A stretch of DNA of 64,000 nt from Gammaproteobacteria bacterium (GCA_025357835.1 JANYLM010000024.1:62001-126000); one strand, 5' to 3'. Positions 10,302-18,797 are shown, numbered from the stretch's first letter. Made by a program: numbers and translations. The notes: generated from the letters alone by a model not told the origin.

Positions 10302-10841
10302 ATTACAACCGACGAAATTATCGCGGAGACGCGCCGCTGGCTTGAAAGATCCGTCATCGGTTTGAACCTGTGCCCGTTCGCCGAGAGCGTCTATCGCAGC
10401 CATCGGGTGCGCCTGCGCGTCAGTGAACAACGATCCGCGGCAGGGCTGTTGGAAGAATTCCGCTCGGAGCTGATCGACTTGAATGCCATCGACCCCTTGA
10501 AATGCGAAACGAGTCTGTTGATACATCCATGGGTCTTGGCGGACTTCATCCAGTACAACGATTTCCTCGAGGTCTGCGAGTCGGCGATTGCCGAATTGGG
10601 TCTGGAAGGAGTATTGCAGGTGGCCAGCTTTCATCCCCAGTACCAGTTTGCCGGAACCCAGTCCGAGGACATCGAAAATAATACGAACCGCTCTCCCTAT
10701 CCCATGCTGCATGTGTTGCGCGAGGCCAGTATCGAGCGCGCCATTGCCACGGTTCCGGACACGGACGAAATATACCGTAGAAACATTCGCACGCTGCGCG
10801 AATTAGGGCACCTGGGCTGGCAACGGCTATGGCGCGACTAG
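10302..10841 (+). CDS. DUF1415 family protein, probable ATT start
   Basis: 179 residues if translated from ATT at 10302. The frame opens after a TAG at 10272 and contains no ATG, GTG or TTG until TTG 10362, which would cut off conserved residues (TRRWLERSVIGLNLCPF is the family's N-terminal signature). GGAGG at 10289-10294 stands seven bases before ATT, giving ITTDEIIAETRRW, a normal N terminus if the first codon is read as Met. Other conserved parts are CPFAESVYRS and ASFHPQYQFAGT. The function of DUF1415 proteins is unknown; the set of conserved Cys, His and Asp hints at ligand or metal binding. Divergent from idh, convergent with the TauE gene. Confidence 0.85.
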   Translation: MTTDEIIAETRRWLERSVIGLNLCPFAESVYRSHRVRLRVSEQRSAAGLLEEFRSELIDLNAIDPLKCETSLLIHPWVLADFIQYNDFLEVCESAIAELGLEGVLQVASFHPQYQFAGTQSEDIENNTNRSPYPMLHVLREASIERAIATVPDTDEIYRRNIRTLRELGHLGWQRLWRD

Positions 10842-10854
10842 CACCTTGACTCCT

Positions 10855-11718
10855 CTAGCTCTGCGCCCGGCTCGCCGAACGCAGCATAGCGAATGCCGCA
10901 TAGGCAATGACGACGGTCACCAGCCAGCGCAGCGCGACCAGCGGCAGCGATTTGACGATGTATGCGGCGATGAGCACGCCGATTACACCACCGAAAGAGA
11001 GCCCCAGCGAGGGGCCCCACGCAAATTTGCCGGTCTGAAAGAAACGCAGACTCGCCACGGGCTGCAGCAACGCGCAAGCCCCCATCATAATGGGGAAAGC
11101 GGCGAGGGGGTGCATCCCAAGCAGCGCCAGCGTAACCATGCAGGGCGCATACAATCCGATGCCTGCGCTCATGAGCGCACCCAGTACGAAATTGATGCCC
11201 ACGGCTAGCCCAAACTTCCAGCCGCCGAGGCTCATTGCCGTGCCGCCGCCGGGAAGAGCGTTTAAGTTCATGGCGGTGAATACCACTCCTGCGATGAGCA
11301 AGGCGACACCCATCGTGACCTGGATCGCTCGCCGCGGCAGTCGCGCCACCACGCCGGCGCCCAGCCATGCGCCGGCCGCCGCACTTCCTACCACCGTAAC
11401 CAACAAGAGCGGGTCGACCAGAATGGCCGTCACGAAAATAAGAGCTTCGGCGATTGCGGAAGGGGTATGGCCGACGTTTAGCGTGCCGGGTATCAATTCA
11501 TCGGGAACTATGCGCCGTAATTTGTATATCGCCGTGGTTGGCGCGAATGAGCCGATCCCCAGGGTGTCTAAGAAATCGGTGACAAAACCGATGACCAATT
11601 CGATGGGCGTCGGCCAGCGCACCGTGGAGCTGCGCCGCGCCGCGCGTATGCCGCCAATAATAAAGGCTACTCCGGCTAGGCTGATGGCCAGATAAAAAGC
11701 AAGCTGCGCGGAGTTCAT
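10855..11718 (-). CDS. TauE/SafE family membrane transporter
   Basis: 287 residues from ATG 11718; the frame extends to 11796 but that part reads as non-membrane sequence. Eight or so hydrophobic helices, with the family pattern of an internal duplication: GFVTDFLDTLGIGSFAPTT in the first half and VGINFVLGALMSAGIGLYAPC in the second. Members export or import sulfite, sulfoacetate and other small organosulfur or organic anions across the inner membrane. Its start faces the amine dehydrogenase operon with about 200 bases between, so a shared divergent control region is possible. Substrate cannot be read from sequence. Confidence 0.85.
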   Translation of the reverse strand: MNSAQLAFYLAISLAGVAFIIGGIRAARRSSTVRWPTPIELVIGFVTDFLDTLGIGSFAPTTAIYKLRRIVPDELIPGTLNVGHTPSAIAEALIFVTAILVDPLLLVTVVGSAAAGAWLGAGVVARLPRRAIQVTMGVALLIAGVVFTAMNLNALPGGGTAMSLGGWKFGLAVGINFVLGALMSAGIGLYAPCMVTLALLGMHPLAAFPIMMGACALLQPVASLRFFQTGKFAWGPSLGLSFGGVIGVLIAAYIVKSLPLVALRWLVTVVIAYAAFAMLRSASRAQS

Positions 11719-11769
11719 GCCGACAATATACCTGGTGGCGACGGGAAATGACGGGCAACGCACCCCAGT

Positions 11770-11801
11770 ATTCAGTTCGCCGCGCTTCCCGTACACTGAA
11801 T
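11770..11801. promoter_or_regulatory. Inverted repeat in the TauE / amine dehydrogenase control region
   Basis: ATTCAGT at 11770-11776 is matched by ACTGAAT at 11795-11801, giving 7-bp arms with an 18-base spacer and a 25-base centre-to-centre distance, in the only sizeable non-coding region upstream of the operon. This geometry fits binding of a dimeric regulator on two faces of the helix. No convincing sigma-70 boxes were found nearby. Confidence 0.3.
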
Positions 11802-11914
11802 CGCAGGAAGGCGGCGGGCGTCAAATAAATCGTGACAGGTTGCGCGTTGCAATTGCGCCAAGCATCCAGCATGCATGGGCGCTGAGAAATCAGGGCGCGA
11901 AGCGAGATGATGAA

Positions 11915-13066
11915 ATGACAGCAGGCATTCTAAGTGCGAAAGCCGCGGCAATTTGTGCATGTGTCGCAGCTGCCCATGCCGCCGCGGCCGATTTCCCCAA
12001 GCCGCTGCCGACGGACATCATTCCGAAAGTTGAAACGCTACCCGCAAAATATCCGACGACCTGGACTTTTCTGAACTACGCCAGCGATCGCATCGAGCTG
12101 CGCAACGTCGGCAGCGATAGCCGCGAAGTCAAAGCTCAATTGCAGGCGCACGATTCGGCAACGCTCCTGGTTCCCGAAAAGCGTCCGGAATTATATGTGG
12201 CGGATACCGTGTGGTCGCGCGGTACGCGCGGCACGCGCACGGATTTCATCACCGTTTATGATACGCACACCTTGAATCCGATCGGCGAGATCGTGCTGCC
12301 GGGCGCCAAGCGCGCCCTGATCGCCGCCGTGGAAGGATTGATGGCGTTCACCGACGACCAGCGTATGGCGGTGGTGTTCAATTTTACACCCGCCTCGTCG
12401 GTGACGGTCGTCGATCTGGTGAAGCGGCAGGTAGTCGGCGAGGTGGAAATTCCGGGATGTTCGCTGGTGTATCCGTCGGGCACGCGCGGGTTTTCGACTC
12501 TATGCTCGAGCGGCACGATGTTGAGCGTTCGGCTGGACGCCAATGGCGTGGTGGCCGGCCGCGGTGAGTCCAAGGCATTCAATCCGTTGGACACCGATCC
12601 CCTGTTCACCGCGTCGATCGTCGTTGGCGGCGTGCGCTACTTCCCGAGCTTGCATGGCCGCGTCCAGCCGGTCGATATGCGAGGAGACGAGGTGAAGATA
12701 TTGCCGGACTGGCCTTTGGTGTCGGCCGCCGACCAGGCAGGTAATTGGCGGCCCAGCGGTTGGCAAGTCGTCGCCGGCGACGAACAAAAACTGCTGTACG
12801 TGCTCATGCAGCCGAACGCCCACGAAGGCACTCATAAGAATCCCGCCACCGAAGTGTGGGTGTACAACACCGCCACCAGGACTCGCGTCAAACGTTTGCG
12901 GCTAGTGCGGCCGGGTTCGTCGATTTCGTTGACTCATGGTGCCGAGCCGCTGATGCTGGTGCAGGCAGGCGAGCGTCTCGACGTGTACGAGCCGAGCGGC
13001 AATCTGGTGCGCAGTTTGGATTTGCCTGATTTCCGCAGCCGCATGCAAATCGAGCCGTTGCGATAG
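11915..13066 (+). CDS. aauB: TTQ amine dehydrogenase heavy (beta-propeller) chain, aromatic amine dehydrogenase type
   Basis: 383 residues from ATG 11915, opening with a signal peptide (AICACVAAAHAAAADF). The frame extends upstream to 11717, but that part overlaps the divergent transporter start. The protein is the seven-bladed heavy chain of the methylamine/aromatic amine dehydrogenase family: SRGTRGTRTDFITVYD, CSLVYPSGTRGFSTLCSSG and EGTHKNPATEVWVYN are family blocks. From memory, the last block and the GDEV...W segments resemble the Alcaligenes faecalis aromatic amine dehydrogenase more than methylamine dehydrogenase. The periplasmic heterotetramer oxidises primary amines to aldehyde and ammonia. 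Light chain gene follows after 58 bases. Confidence 0.87.
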   Translation: MTAGILSAKAAAICACVAAAHAAAADFPKPLPTDIIPKVETLPAKYPTTWTFLNYASDRIELRNVGSDSREVKAQLQAHDSATLLVPEKRPELYVADTVWSRGTRGTRTDFITVYDTHTLNPIGEIVLPGAKRALIAAVEGLMAFTDDQRMAVVFNFTPASSVTVVDLVKRQVVGEVEIPGCSLVYPSGTRGFSTLCSSGTMLSVRLDANGVVAGRGESKAFNPLDTDPLFTASIVVGGVRYFPSLHGRVQPVDMRGDEVKILPDWPLVSAADQAGNWRPSGWQVVAGDEQKLLYVLMQPNAHEGTHKNPATEVWVYNTATRTRVKRLRLVRPGSSISLTHGAEPLMLVQAGERLDVYEPSGNLVRSLDLPDFRSRMQIEPLR

Positions 13067-13124
13067 CAGCGGCAGTAGCGGCGGTGGTCGACACGAACCG
13101 GGGCGTGCACGTCTGGAGAATTTA

Positions 13125-13691
13125 GTGGCTCAATTCGATAATTTAACGGAAAGCGTATTGCGTAGCTTCGCGAGACATACGTCTCGGCGCAGCATATTCG
13201 GCATGTTGGGTGGTCTACTTGCGGGTGCGGCGGCACTGCCTTTGTTGCCGGTGGCGCGCGCGGGAGAGGGCGATACCAATTCCGCCAGCGATCCTAATTC
13301 CGGCCAATCTGCGCCCCAGGGCGGCAGCAATCCCCAGGATCCCGGCGATCCGACCAAGTGCGATTATTGGCGCTATTGCGCCGTCGACGGCTCGCTCTGC
13401 GCCTGCTACGGCGGCAGCGTCAATTCCTGCCCGCCAGGAACCGAAATGTCGCCGATCACTTGGATAGGCACTTGCCACAATCCGGCCGACCAACGCCATT
13501 ACATCATCTCTTACAACGATTGTTGCGGCGGAGTAGCCTCGGGACGATGCTCCTGTCAGAACAATCAAGGCGATCGCCCACCGGTGCGGCCGCAGAACAG
13601 CAATGAGGTGACTTGGTGTTTCGACACCAAGAGTCAGGTCTACACTTGCACGACGGCAAACATTTTGGGTGCAACCAATGATCACAAATAG
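13125..13691 (+). CDS. aauA: TTQ amine dehydrogenase light (catalytic) chain, aromatic amine dehydrogenase type
   Basis: 188-residue precursor from GTG 13125, with GGAGA at 13115-13119. A twin-arginine signal (SRRSIFGML, residues 20-28) indicates folded export. All cofactor-forming residues are present with exact family spacing: Trp113 and Trp164 (51 apart, as Trp57/Trp108 of methylamine dehydrogenase), Asp88 and catalytic-site Asp132 (equivalents of Asp32/Asp76). The mature part has twelve cysteines, enough for the six disulfides of the family. Thus the protein should carry tryptophan tryptophylquinone. The block SPITWIGTCHNP matches the aromatic-amine type as I remember it. Disulfide-helper genes usually between B and A are missing here. 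Confidence 0.92.
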   Translation: MAQFDNLTESVLRSFARHTSRRSIFGMLGGLLAGAAALPLLPVARAGEGDTNSASDPNSGQSAPQGGSNPQDPGDPTKCDYWRYCAVDGSLCACYGGSVNSCPPGTEMSPITWIGTCHNPADQRHYIISYNDCCGGVASGRCSCQNNQGDRPPVRPQNSNEVTWCFDTKSQVYTCTTANILGATNDHK

Positions 13692-13703
13692 CGCGCCGAG
13701 GCT

Positions 13704-14243
13704 GTGGCGCGGGCCTGCAACGGCGCCGGATTCGTGATCGCCGCGATGCGGTTTGGCGGGTGCGCCGCGGTGCTGCTGGTTGCTGTCTACTTGTCAGCGC
13801 CGGCTGGCGCTACGGGGACTGCAGGCGCGCGAACTCAGGCGCTGGACGCGGCGAACTCTTTGCCGGCCGGCGTCGACAATCCGCAACGCGCCTGGCAGCA
13901 CTGGGCGCTCAATTGCCAGGGTTGTCATCGACCCGACGGCACGGGATCCGCGGCAACGGCACCAAGCCTTGCGGGCACCGCGGCGCGGTTCTTGTCCGTG
14001 CCGGGAGGGCGCGAATATCTGGGCCGCGTACCCGGCGTCGCAGCCTCGCCTCTGTCGAACGTGGAATTGTCCGAAGTGATGAATTGGATGTTGTGGCGCT
14101 TCGACAAAGAACACTTGCCGGCGAATTTCCAACCGTTCACGGCGGAGGAGGTAGGGCGGTTGCGCGCTGCCCCCTTGCGGCTCGAAGCTTCGCAACTGCG
14201 CACTGAATTGCTCAGGAAAGCCGATGAGTCGGAGGCGCCGTGA
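13704..14243 (+). CDS. Monohaem c-type cytochrome, probable electron acceptor of the amine dehydrogenase
   Basis: 179 residues from GTG 13704, or 165 from ATG 13746, which begins a cleaner signal peptide (MRFGGCAAVLLVAVYLSAPAGA); which start is used is unclear. One haem site, CQGCH at residues 71-75, so it cannot be the dihaem MauG enzyme. Candidate axial Met residues lie in ELSEVMNWMLWRF. It sits 12 bases after the light chain gene, and its stop overlaps the next gene's GTG (GTGA), so it belongs to the operon. By position it likely takes electrons from the TTQ enzyme, replacing amicyanin or azurin. A role as subunit of the following oxidoreductase is less likely, as that protein lacks an export signal. 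Confidence 0.82.
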   Translation: MARACNGAGFVIAAMRFGGCAAVLLVAVYLSAPAGATGTAGARTQALDAANSLPAGVDNPQRAWQHWALNCQGCHRPDGTGSAATAPSLAGTAARFLSVPGGREYLGRVPGVAASPLSNVELSEVMNWMLWRFDKEHLPANFQPFTAEEVGRLRAAPLRLEASQLRTELLRKADESEAP

Positions 14244-16279
14244 GAGTGGCCGATTCGCACGACGACGTAGTGCTCACCACCTGCCCGCGTGATTGCTATG
14301 ACACCTGCGGCATGCTGGTTCACAGGCGCCAAGGAGTCGTTACCGCGGTGCGCGGCAATCCGGCTCACGCGGTCAGCCGCGGTACTCTGTGCGGCAAGTG
14401 CTCCACCGGCTATAACCGCGAGTGGCGCGATCCTGCGCTGCGCTTGAGCCAACCCCTGCGCCGCGTGGGCGACAAGGGAGCAGGGCGCTTCGAGCCGATT
14501 ACCTGGGACACGGCATTCGCCGAAATCGCAGGTCGGCTGCAGCAGATAATTGCGGCGCGCGGTGCGCACGCCATTCTTAACGCGCACTACACCGGAACTA
14601 TTTCGCTGCTCGCCGGAATCGCGCCCATGCGCTTCTTTCATCGCTTGGGTGCCACCGAAGTGACTCCGGATACGATTTGCAACATGGCCGGGCATGTCGC
14701 TTTGCGTTACTTGTACGGTTCCTCGGTGGATGGATTCGATCCGCGCACGGCAGAGGCTGCGGCTTGTATCATGGTCTGGGGCGCTAATCCGCATGCCTCG
14801 GCGCCGCACGCCCACGAGCACTGGTTGCCCGAGGCGCGCGGCAAAATCGTGGTGGTGGACCCGATTCGCACGCCGACGGCAGCGCAGGCGGATATTCATC
14901 TGCAACCCTTCCCCGGCAGCGACGCGGCCCTGGCATTCACGCTGCTGCATGTCATTAGGCGCGAGGGCCTGGTCGATGCCGCGTTCATCGCGGCGCACGT
15001 GCAGGGTTGGGACGAACTGCAGCCCTCGCTCGACGCCTGCGACCCGGCATGGGGCGCCGCCGTCACCGGCGTGCCGGCGGCACTGATCGAGGAAGTCGCC
15101 GTCCTGTATGCTCGCGGCCCGTCGCTGCTGTGGTTGGGTCAGGGTTTGCAACGCCAGGCGACCGGCGGCAATGTCATGCGCGCCTGCGGCCTGCTGCCGG
15201 CGGTCACCGGCAATCTTTGCAAGCCGGGAGCCGGGTTCCTGTACTTGAACGCTAGCTTGAAACAACGCTGCATGGATGAGGAGTACCTGGCTGCAACTCA
15301 CTTGGCGCCCCGGGGCGGACTGCCCAGCGTCAGTCACATGGATTTCGCGGCGGCGCTCGAAGATCCGGCGCGCTCGCAGGCGCTCTTCGTGTGGAACATG
15401 AATCCCCTGGCATCTTGCCCGCAACAGGCGCGCCTGCGCCGCGCGTTGCAGCGCGAGGACTTGTTGACAATTGCTTTGGATCTGTTTGCGACCGATACCA
15501 CGGCGCTGGCGGACTATGTTCTGCCGGCGGCGAGTTTCCTCGAGTTCGATGATCTTATTGCGTCGTACTTTCAATTGACTCTGTCGGCGCAGGTGAAGGC
15601 GATGGAGCCCATGGGCAACGCCCTGCCGAACCAAGAGATCTTCCGGCGCTTAGGCCAAGCCATGAAGTATTCCGAGCCTGAGCTACAGGAAAGCGACGCA
15701 TCGATACTTGCCACTCTCATGGAGCGCAGCGGTCTGGGGCTTAGCTTCGCATCGCTGGCGCGGCGTGGGTCGATTTGGGTGCCGGAGCGGCCTGCGGTGC
15801 AATTCGCCGACGGTGTGTTTGCCACGCCGAGCGGCCGCATCGAGATTGCCTGTGCACGCGCTGCGGAGGATGGCCATCCGCGGCTGCCGCAACCCTGGAG
15901 CGATCCCCGGCCCGCGGCGGGTCATTTGCGCTTGCTGTCGCCGGCGCATGCCTGGCTCATGAACACCAGCTTCGGTAATGTAGAAAAAATCGAGAAGCGC
16001 ATCGGCGAAGCGACCATCGCCCTACATCCCGCAGACGCCGCAGCCCGGCAACTGGCGGCGGGAGATTCCGCTCTGGTGCATAACGATTCGGGTCGCCTTG
16101 GGTTGAAGGTGGTCATTTCGGACAAAGTGCCGCGCGGCGTGGCCCTGGCCCATAAGGGCCGCTGGCTGGGTACGGATGCGGCGGGTGCCAACGTCAATGT
16201 GCTGAATCCCGGAGAGAAAAGCGATATGGGTGAGAGTACGGCGGTGCACAGCGTCGAGGTATTGGTGTCGGCCCGATGA
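14240..16279 (+). CDS. Molybdopterin-dependent oxidoreductase (DMSO reductase superfamily), substrate unknown
   Basis: 679 residues from GTG 14240, overlapping the cytochrome stop by four bases. Cys15, Cys19, Cys23 and Cys51 form the N-terminal [4Fe-4S] motif (C-x3-C-x3-C-x27-C). Cys147 in DTICNMAGH stands where the family's molybdenum-binding residue lies, as in formate dehydrogenase or thiosulfate reductase-like enzymes. MGD-binding and C-terminal MopB domains follow (VWGANPHAS, VVVDPIRTPTA, LVHNDSGRLG). No Tat signal precedes the first cysteine, so it is predicted cytoplasmic. It resembles the YoaE-like group of single-subunit enzymes without proven substrate. In this operon it might oxidise the aldehyde or acid made from the amine; that is inference only. 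Confidence 0.85.
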   Translation: MRVADSHDDVVLTTCPRDCYDTCGMLVHRRQGVVTAVRGNPAHAVSRGTLCGKCSTGYNREWRDPALRLSQPLRRVGDKGAGRFEPITWDTAFAEIAGRLQQIIAARGAHAILNAHYTGTISLLAGIAPMRFFHRLGATEVTPDTICNMAGHVALRYLYGSSVDGFDPRTAEAAACIMVWGANPHASAPHAHEHWLPEARGKIVVVDPIRTPTAAQADIHLQPFPGSDAALAFTLLHVIRREGLVDAAFIAAHVQGWDELQPSLDACDPAWGAAVTGVPAALIEEVAVLYARGPSLLWLGQGLQRQATGGNVMRACGLLPAVTGNLCKPGAGFLYLNASLKQRCMDEEYLAATHLAPRGGLPSVSHMDFAAALEDPARSQALFVWNMNPLASCPQQARLRRALQREDLLTIALDLFATDTTALADYVLPAASFLEFDDLIASYFQLTLSAQVKAMEPMGNALPNQEIFRRLGQAMKYSEPELQESDASILATLMERSGLGLSFASLARRGSIWVPERPAVQFADGVFATPSGRIEIACARAAEDGHPRLPQPWSDPRPAAGHLRLLSPAHAWLMNTSFGNVEKIEKRIGEATIALHPADAAARQLAAGDSALVHNDSGRLGLKVVISDKVPRGVALAHKGRWLGTDAAGANVNVLNPGEKSDMGESTAVHSVEVLVSAR

Positions 16280-17634
16280 GCATCGAGACCGTAGTCACCG
16301 GCGGCGGCGCGACGGGCGCCGGCAAACTGAAACGCTCGCTGGGGTATTGGGATTTGGTCCTGTATGGCTTGGCCTATATCGCGCCGTTCGCACCCTTCAG
16401 CACTCTGGGTTTCGTTTGGAGCGAATCGAACGGCCTGATCGTGCTCGCCTACGTGCTGGGCGCGGTATGCATGTATTTCACGGCCCAAAGCTACGCGACC
16501 ATGACCGAGACAATACCGACGGCGGGTTCGGTGTACGGTTTCGCCCGCCATTCACTGGGCGCCTTCCCCGGTTTCATCGCCGGCTGGATGATACTGCTGG
16601 ACTATCTGCTGATTCCCGCATTCGTCTATGTGTTGATCGCGGTGGCCTTGGAGACTCTGCTGCCCGGCATCGATCGTGCAGTGTGGATTCTACTAATGGT
16701 GGCGGTGACCACCGCCGTCAATTGGTTCGGCATCACCGTCACCTCACGGGCCAACTTCATCGCGGTCGGGTTGCAGGTCATTATCCTGGTGGGTTTTTTG
16801 ACATTGGGCGTCATTGCTCTCCAGGCCGGCAAGGGCAATGGCGCACTGACATTCAAGCCGGTATTCGACGCCGCCACCTTCGACGCCGGCAAGATATTCA
16901 GCGCGACCTCGATTTGCATCATGTCTTTTCTTGGTTTCGACGCCGTGTCGACGCTGGCCGAAGAAGTGGCGGGCGGCGACCGGCGAGTCGTCGGCCGGGC
17001 CATCATTGCAACGCTGGTCTTATCCGCAATCTTCTTCGTGGCCGTTACTTGGGTACTCGGCAACCTATTGCCTGGAATCGTAATCAAGGATCAGGCAGCC
17101 GCCGTGTATGAATTGGCGGCGTGGGCCACCGGGCCGTGGACGGCGGTGGTGCTGGCGTGGGCCTATGCCGGCATCGTGGGATTGTCCAATGCGCTGCCGA
17201 TGCAGGTCGGGGTCGCAAGAGTGGTATTCGCTATGGGCCGGGATCGACAGTTGCCGCGAGTCTTGGCACGGGTCCATCCTCGCTACCACACCCCCTATAT
17301 GGGCATGTTGGTCACGGCCGTCTTGTCGCTTGCCGTGGCTCTTTACATGAAAAACCGGCTCGACGATCTGGCATCGATCGTGAACTTCGGCGCCTTGAGT
17401 GGATTTTTATTTCTTCATGTCTCGGTGCTGGCATATTTCGGCATCCGGCGGGGTTCGGTGGCCTGGATAAGGCATCGGTTGGTGCCGGTCTGCGGGATTG
17501 GCGTGGTACTCGCCGTGTTCTCGGGCATGAGCGCACTTGCCGTCAAGGTCGGTGTGTCATGGCTGGCCGTCGGTCTGGCTTACGGAACGGTGCTCAAGGC
17601 CATGCGCCGCGAGGAATTGCGCGTTCCACTGTAG
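16276..17634 (+). CDS. APC-family amino acid / amine permease
   Basis: 452 residues with about twelve transmembrane helices. Helix 1 shows the APC pattern GLAYIAPFAPFSTLG and the region ETIPTAGSVYGFARHSLG is typical of the family. ATG 16276 overlaps the stop of the molybdopterin gene (ATGA), so it is the last member of the operon. The cluster suggests uptake of a primary amine, an aromatic amino acid or polyamine, perhaps the same compound the dehydrogenase oxidises. Only 25 bases separate its stop from the convergent deacetylase gene, with no clear terminator. Confidence 0.88.
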   Translation: MSIETVVTGGGATGAGKLKRSLGYWDLVLYGLAYIAPFAPFSTLGFVWSESNGLIVLAYVLGAVCMYFTAQSYATMTETIPTAGSVYGFARHSLGAFPGFIAGWMILLDYLLIPAFVYVLIAVALETLLPGIDRAVWILLMVAVTTAVNWFGITVTSRANFIAVGLQVIILVGFLTLGVIALQAGKGNGALTFKPVFDAATFDAGKIFSATSICIMSFLGFDAVSTLAEEVAGGDRRVVGRAIIATLVLSAIFFVAVTWVLGNLLPGIVIKDQAAAVYELAAWATGPWTAVVLAWAYAGIVGLSNALPMQVGVARVVFAMGRDRQLPRVLARVHPRYHTPYMGMLVTAVLSLAVALYMKNRLDDLASIVNFGALSGFLFLHVSVLAYFGIRRGSVAWIRHRLVPVCGIGVVLAVFSGMSALAVKVGVSWLAVGLAYGTVLKAMRREELRVPL

Positions 17635-17659
17635 CGGGGCGAGATCGGCGTCGGAGAGG

Positions 17660-18772
17660 TTAGCGCCCAGCTGGGATGTTGCGCACCAGTGCCGCGGCTG
17701 CGTCGATTGCGGTGGCTTGATGCGGCTGTAGTTCCTGTCCGCCCATGCGCGTCAATTCCTCGAGGTAGGGATCGACCACTGCGGTTTTGATGCCGGCGAA
17801 TTCCTCGATGACGGCCAGGCCGCAGAACGGTACGTAGGCATTGGAGTATCCGCCCTCATGCGTGGCCACGAGGCGACCTGCGCACAGGGTATCGGCGGCA
17901 GCGACGACACGCGCGGCCATCGCTCGGTAAGTCTCGCTGGTGCATAGCATGCGCCCGAGAGGATCCATGGCGCTGGCGTCTAGTCCCGATGCGACGACGA
18001 TCAACTGCGGGTGGAAGCGCTGCAATGCCGGCAACACCACGCGGTCGAAGGCGGCAAGATAAGCGCCGTGTCCGGAACCGGCCGGCAGGGGAATATTGAG
18101 GTTGCTGCCGGTGGCGGGGCCGGTTCCGGTGACCTCGAGCTGTCCGGCGTCGATGGGATAACAGCGGTCCTGGTGAATCGACATCGTGAGCACGGATGGG
18201 TCCGCGATGAAGGCGCTCTCGGTGCCGTTGCCGTGATGCACATCCCAGTCGACCACGGCGATTCGCTCCAGGCCATGTATTTTTTGCGCATGGCGGACCA
18301 GCAGCACCACATTGCCGAATACGCAGTAGCCGCGGCCTTGATCGGCTTCGGCGTGGTGACCCGGCGGTCTAACCAAGGCATAGGCATTTTTAATGCGACC
18401 GGCCAAGACAGCGTCCGTGGCCTCGATGCAGCCGCCAGCGGCGAGCAGGGCGATTTCATAGCTGCCGGCGCCGATGCTGGCGCTGTCGCCGATGAGGCCG
18501 CCGGCCGCCGCTGACAGCCGCCGCACGGTTTCGATGTAGCGCTCGGTGTGAAAATAGCGCAACTCGTTGTTCTCGGCAGGACGCGGCCTGATGCGAGTCA
18601 GTTGCTCGGCGAGGCCGCTGACTTCCAGGAGCCCGAGCAGACGGCGCTTGGACTCGGGAGTCTCCGGATGCTGATCGGGCTGTACGAAGGGGCTTGAACT
18701 CGAAAAGCCGGCGCCACTGCCGGGGTCATGCCAAAAGTAGCGCTCGTGAGCGACCAAACCGGTTTGTAACAC
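17660..18772 (-). CDS. Histone deacetylase / acetylpolyamine amidohydrolase family protein
   Basis: 370 residues from GTG 18772, with AAGG upstream and a family-like N terminus (LVAHERYFWHDPGSG); an ATG at 18853 would overlap the preceding gene by 56 bases. Zinc ligands Asp177, His179 (DWDVHHGNGTE) and Asp265 (SGLDAS), tandem His139-His140 (RPPGHHAE) and the transition-state Tyr309 (EGGYSN) are present, so it should be an active zinc amidohydrolase. Bacterial members remove acetyl groups from polyamines, small amines, acetoin-related enzymes or other acyl amides. Lying convergent to an amine permease and amine dehydrogenase, an acetylated amine is a reasonable but unproven substrate. Confidence 0.88.
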   Translation of the reverse strand: MLQTGLVAHERYFWHDPGSGAGFSSSSPFVQPDQHPETPESKRRLLGLLEVSGLAEQLTRIRPRPAENNELRYFHTERYIETVRRLSAAAGGLIGDSASIGAGSYEIALLAAGGCIEATDAVLAGRIKNAYALVRPPGHHAEADQGRGYCVFGNVVLLVRHAQKIHGLERIAVVDWDVHHGNGTESAFIADPSVLTMSIHQDRCYPIDAGQLEVTGTGPATGSNLNIPLPAGSGHGAYLAAFDRVVLPALQRFHPQLIVVASGLDASAMDPLGRMLCTSETYRAMAARVVAAADTLCAGRLVATHEGGYSNAYVPFCGLAVIEEFAGIKTAVVDPYLEELTRMGGQELQPHQATAIDAAAALVRNIPAGR

Positions 18773-18797
18773 GACGAGTGACCTTAAGGTGCCGCGG

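Noticed and set aside
13746-14243. Cytochrome gene as the missing MauG
   Set aside because: MauG has two haem sites and more than 300 residues; this protein has a single CQGCH.
13925-15634. 569-residue minus-strand open frame opposite the cytochrome and molybdopterin genes
   Set aside because: It is Arg/His/Gln/Ala-rich shadow sequence with no domain, and both plus-strand genes have strong motifs.
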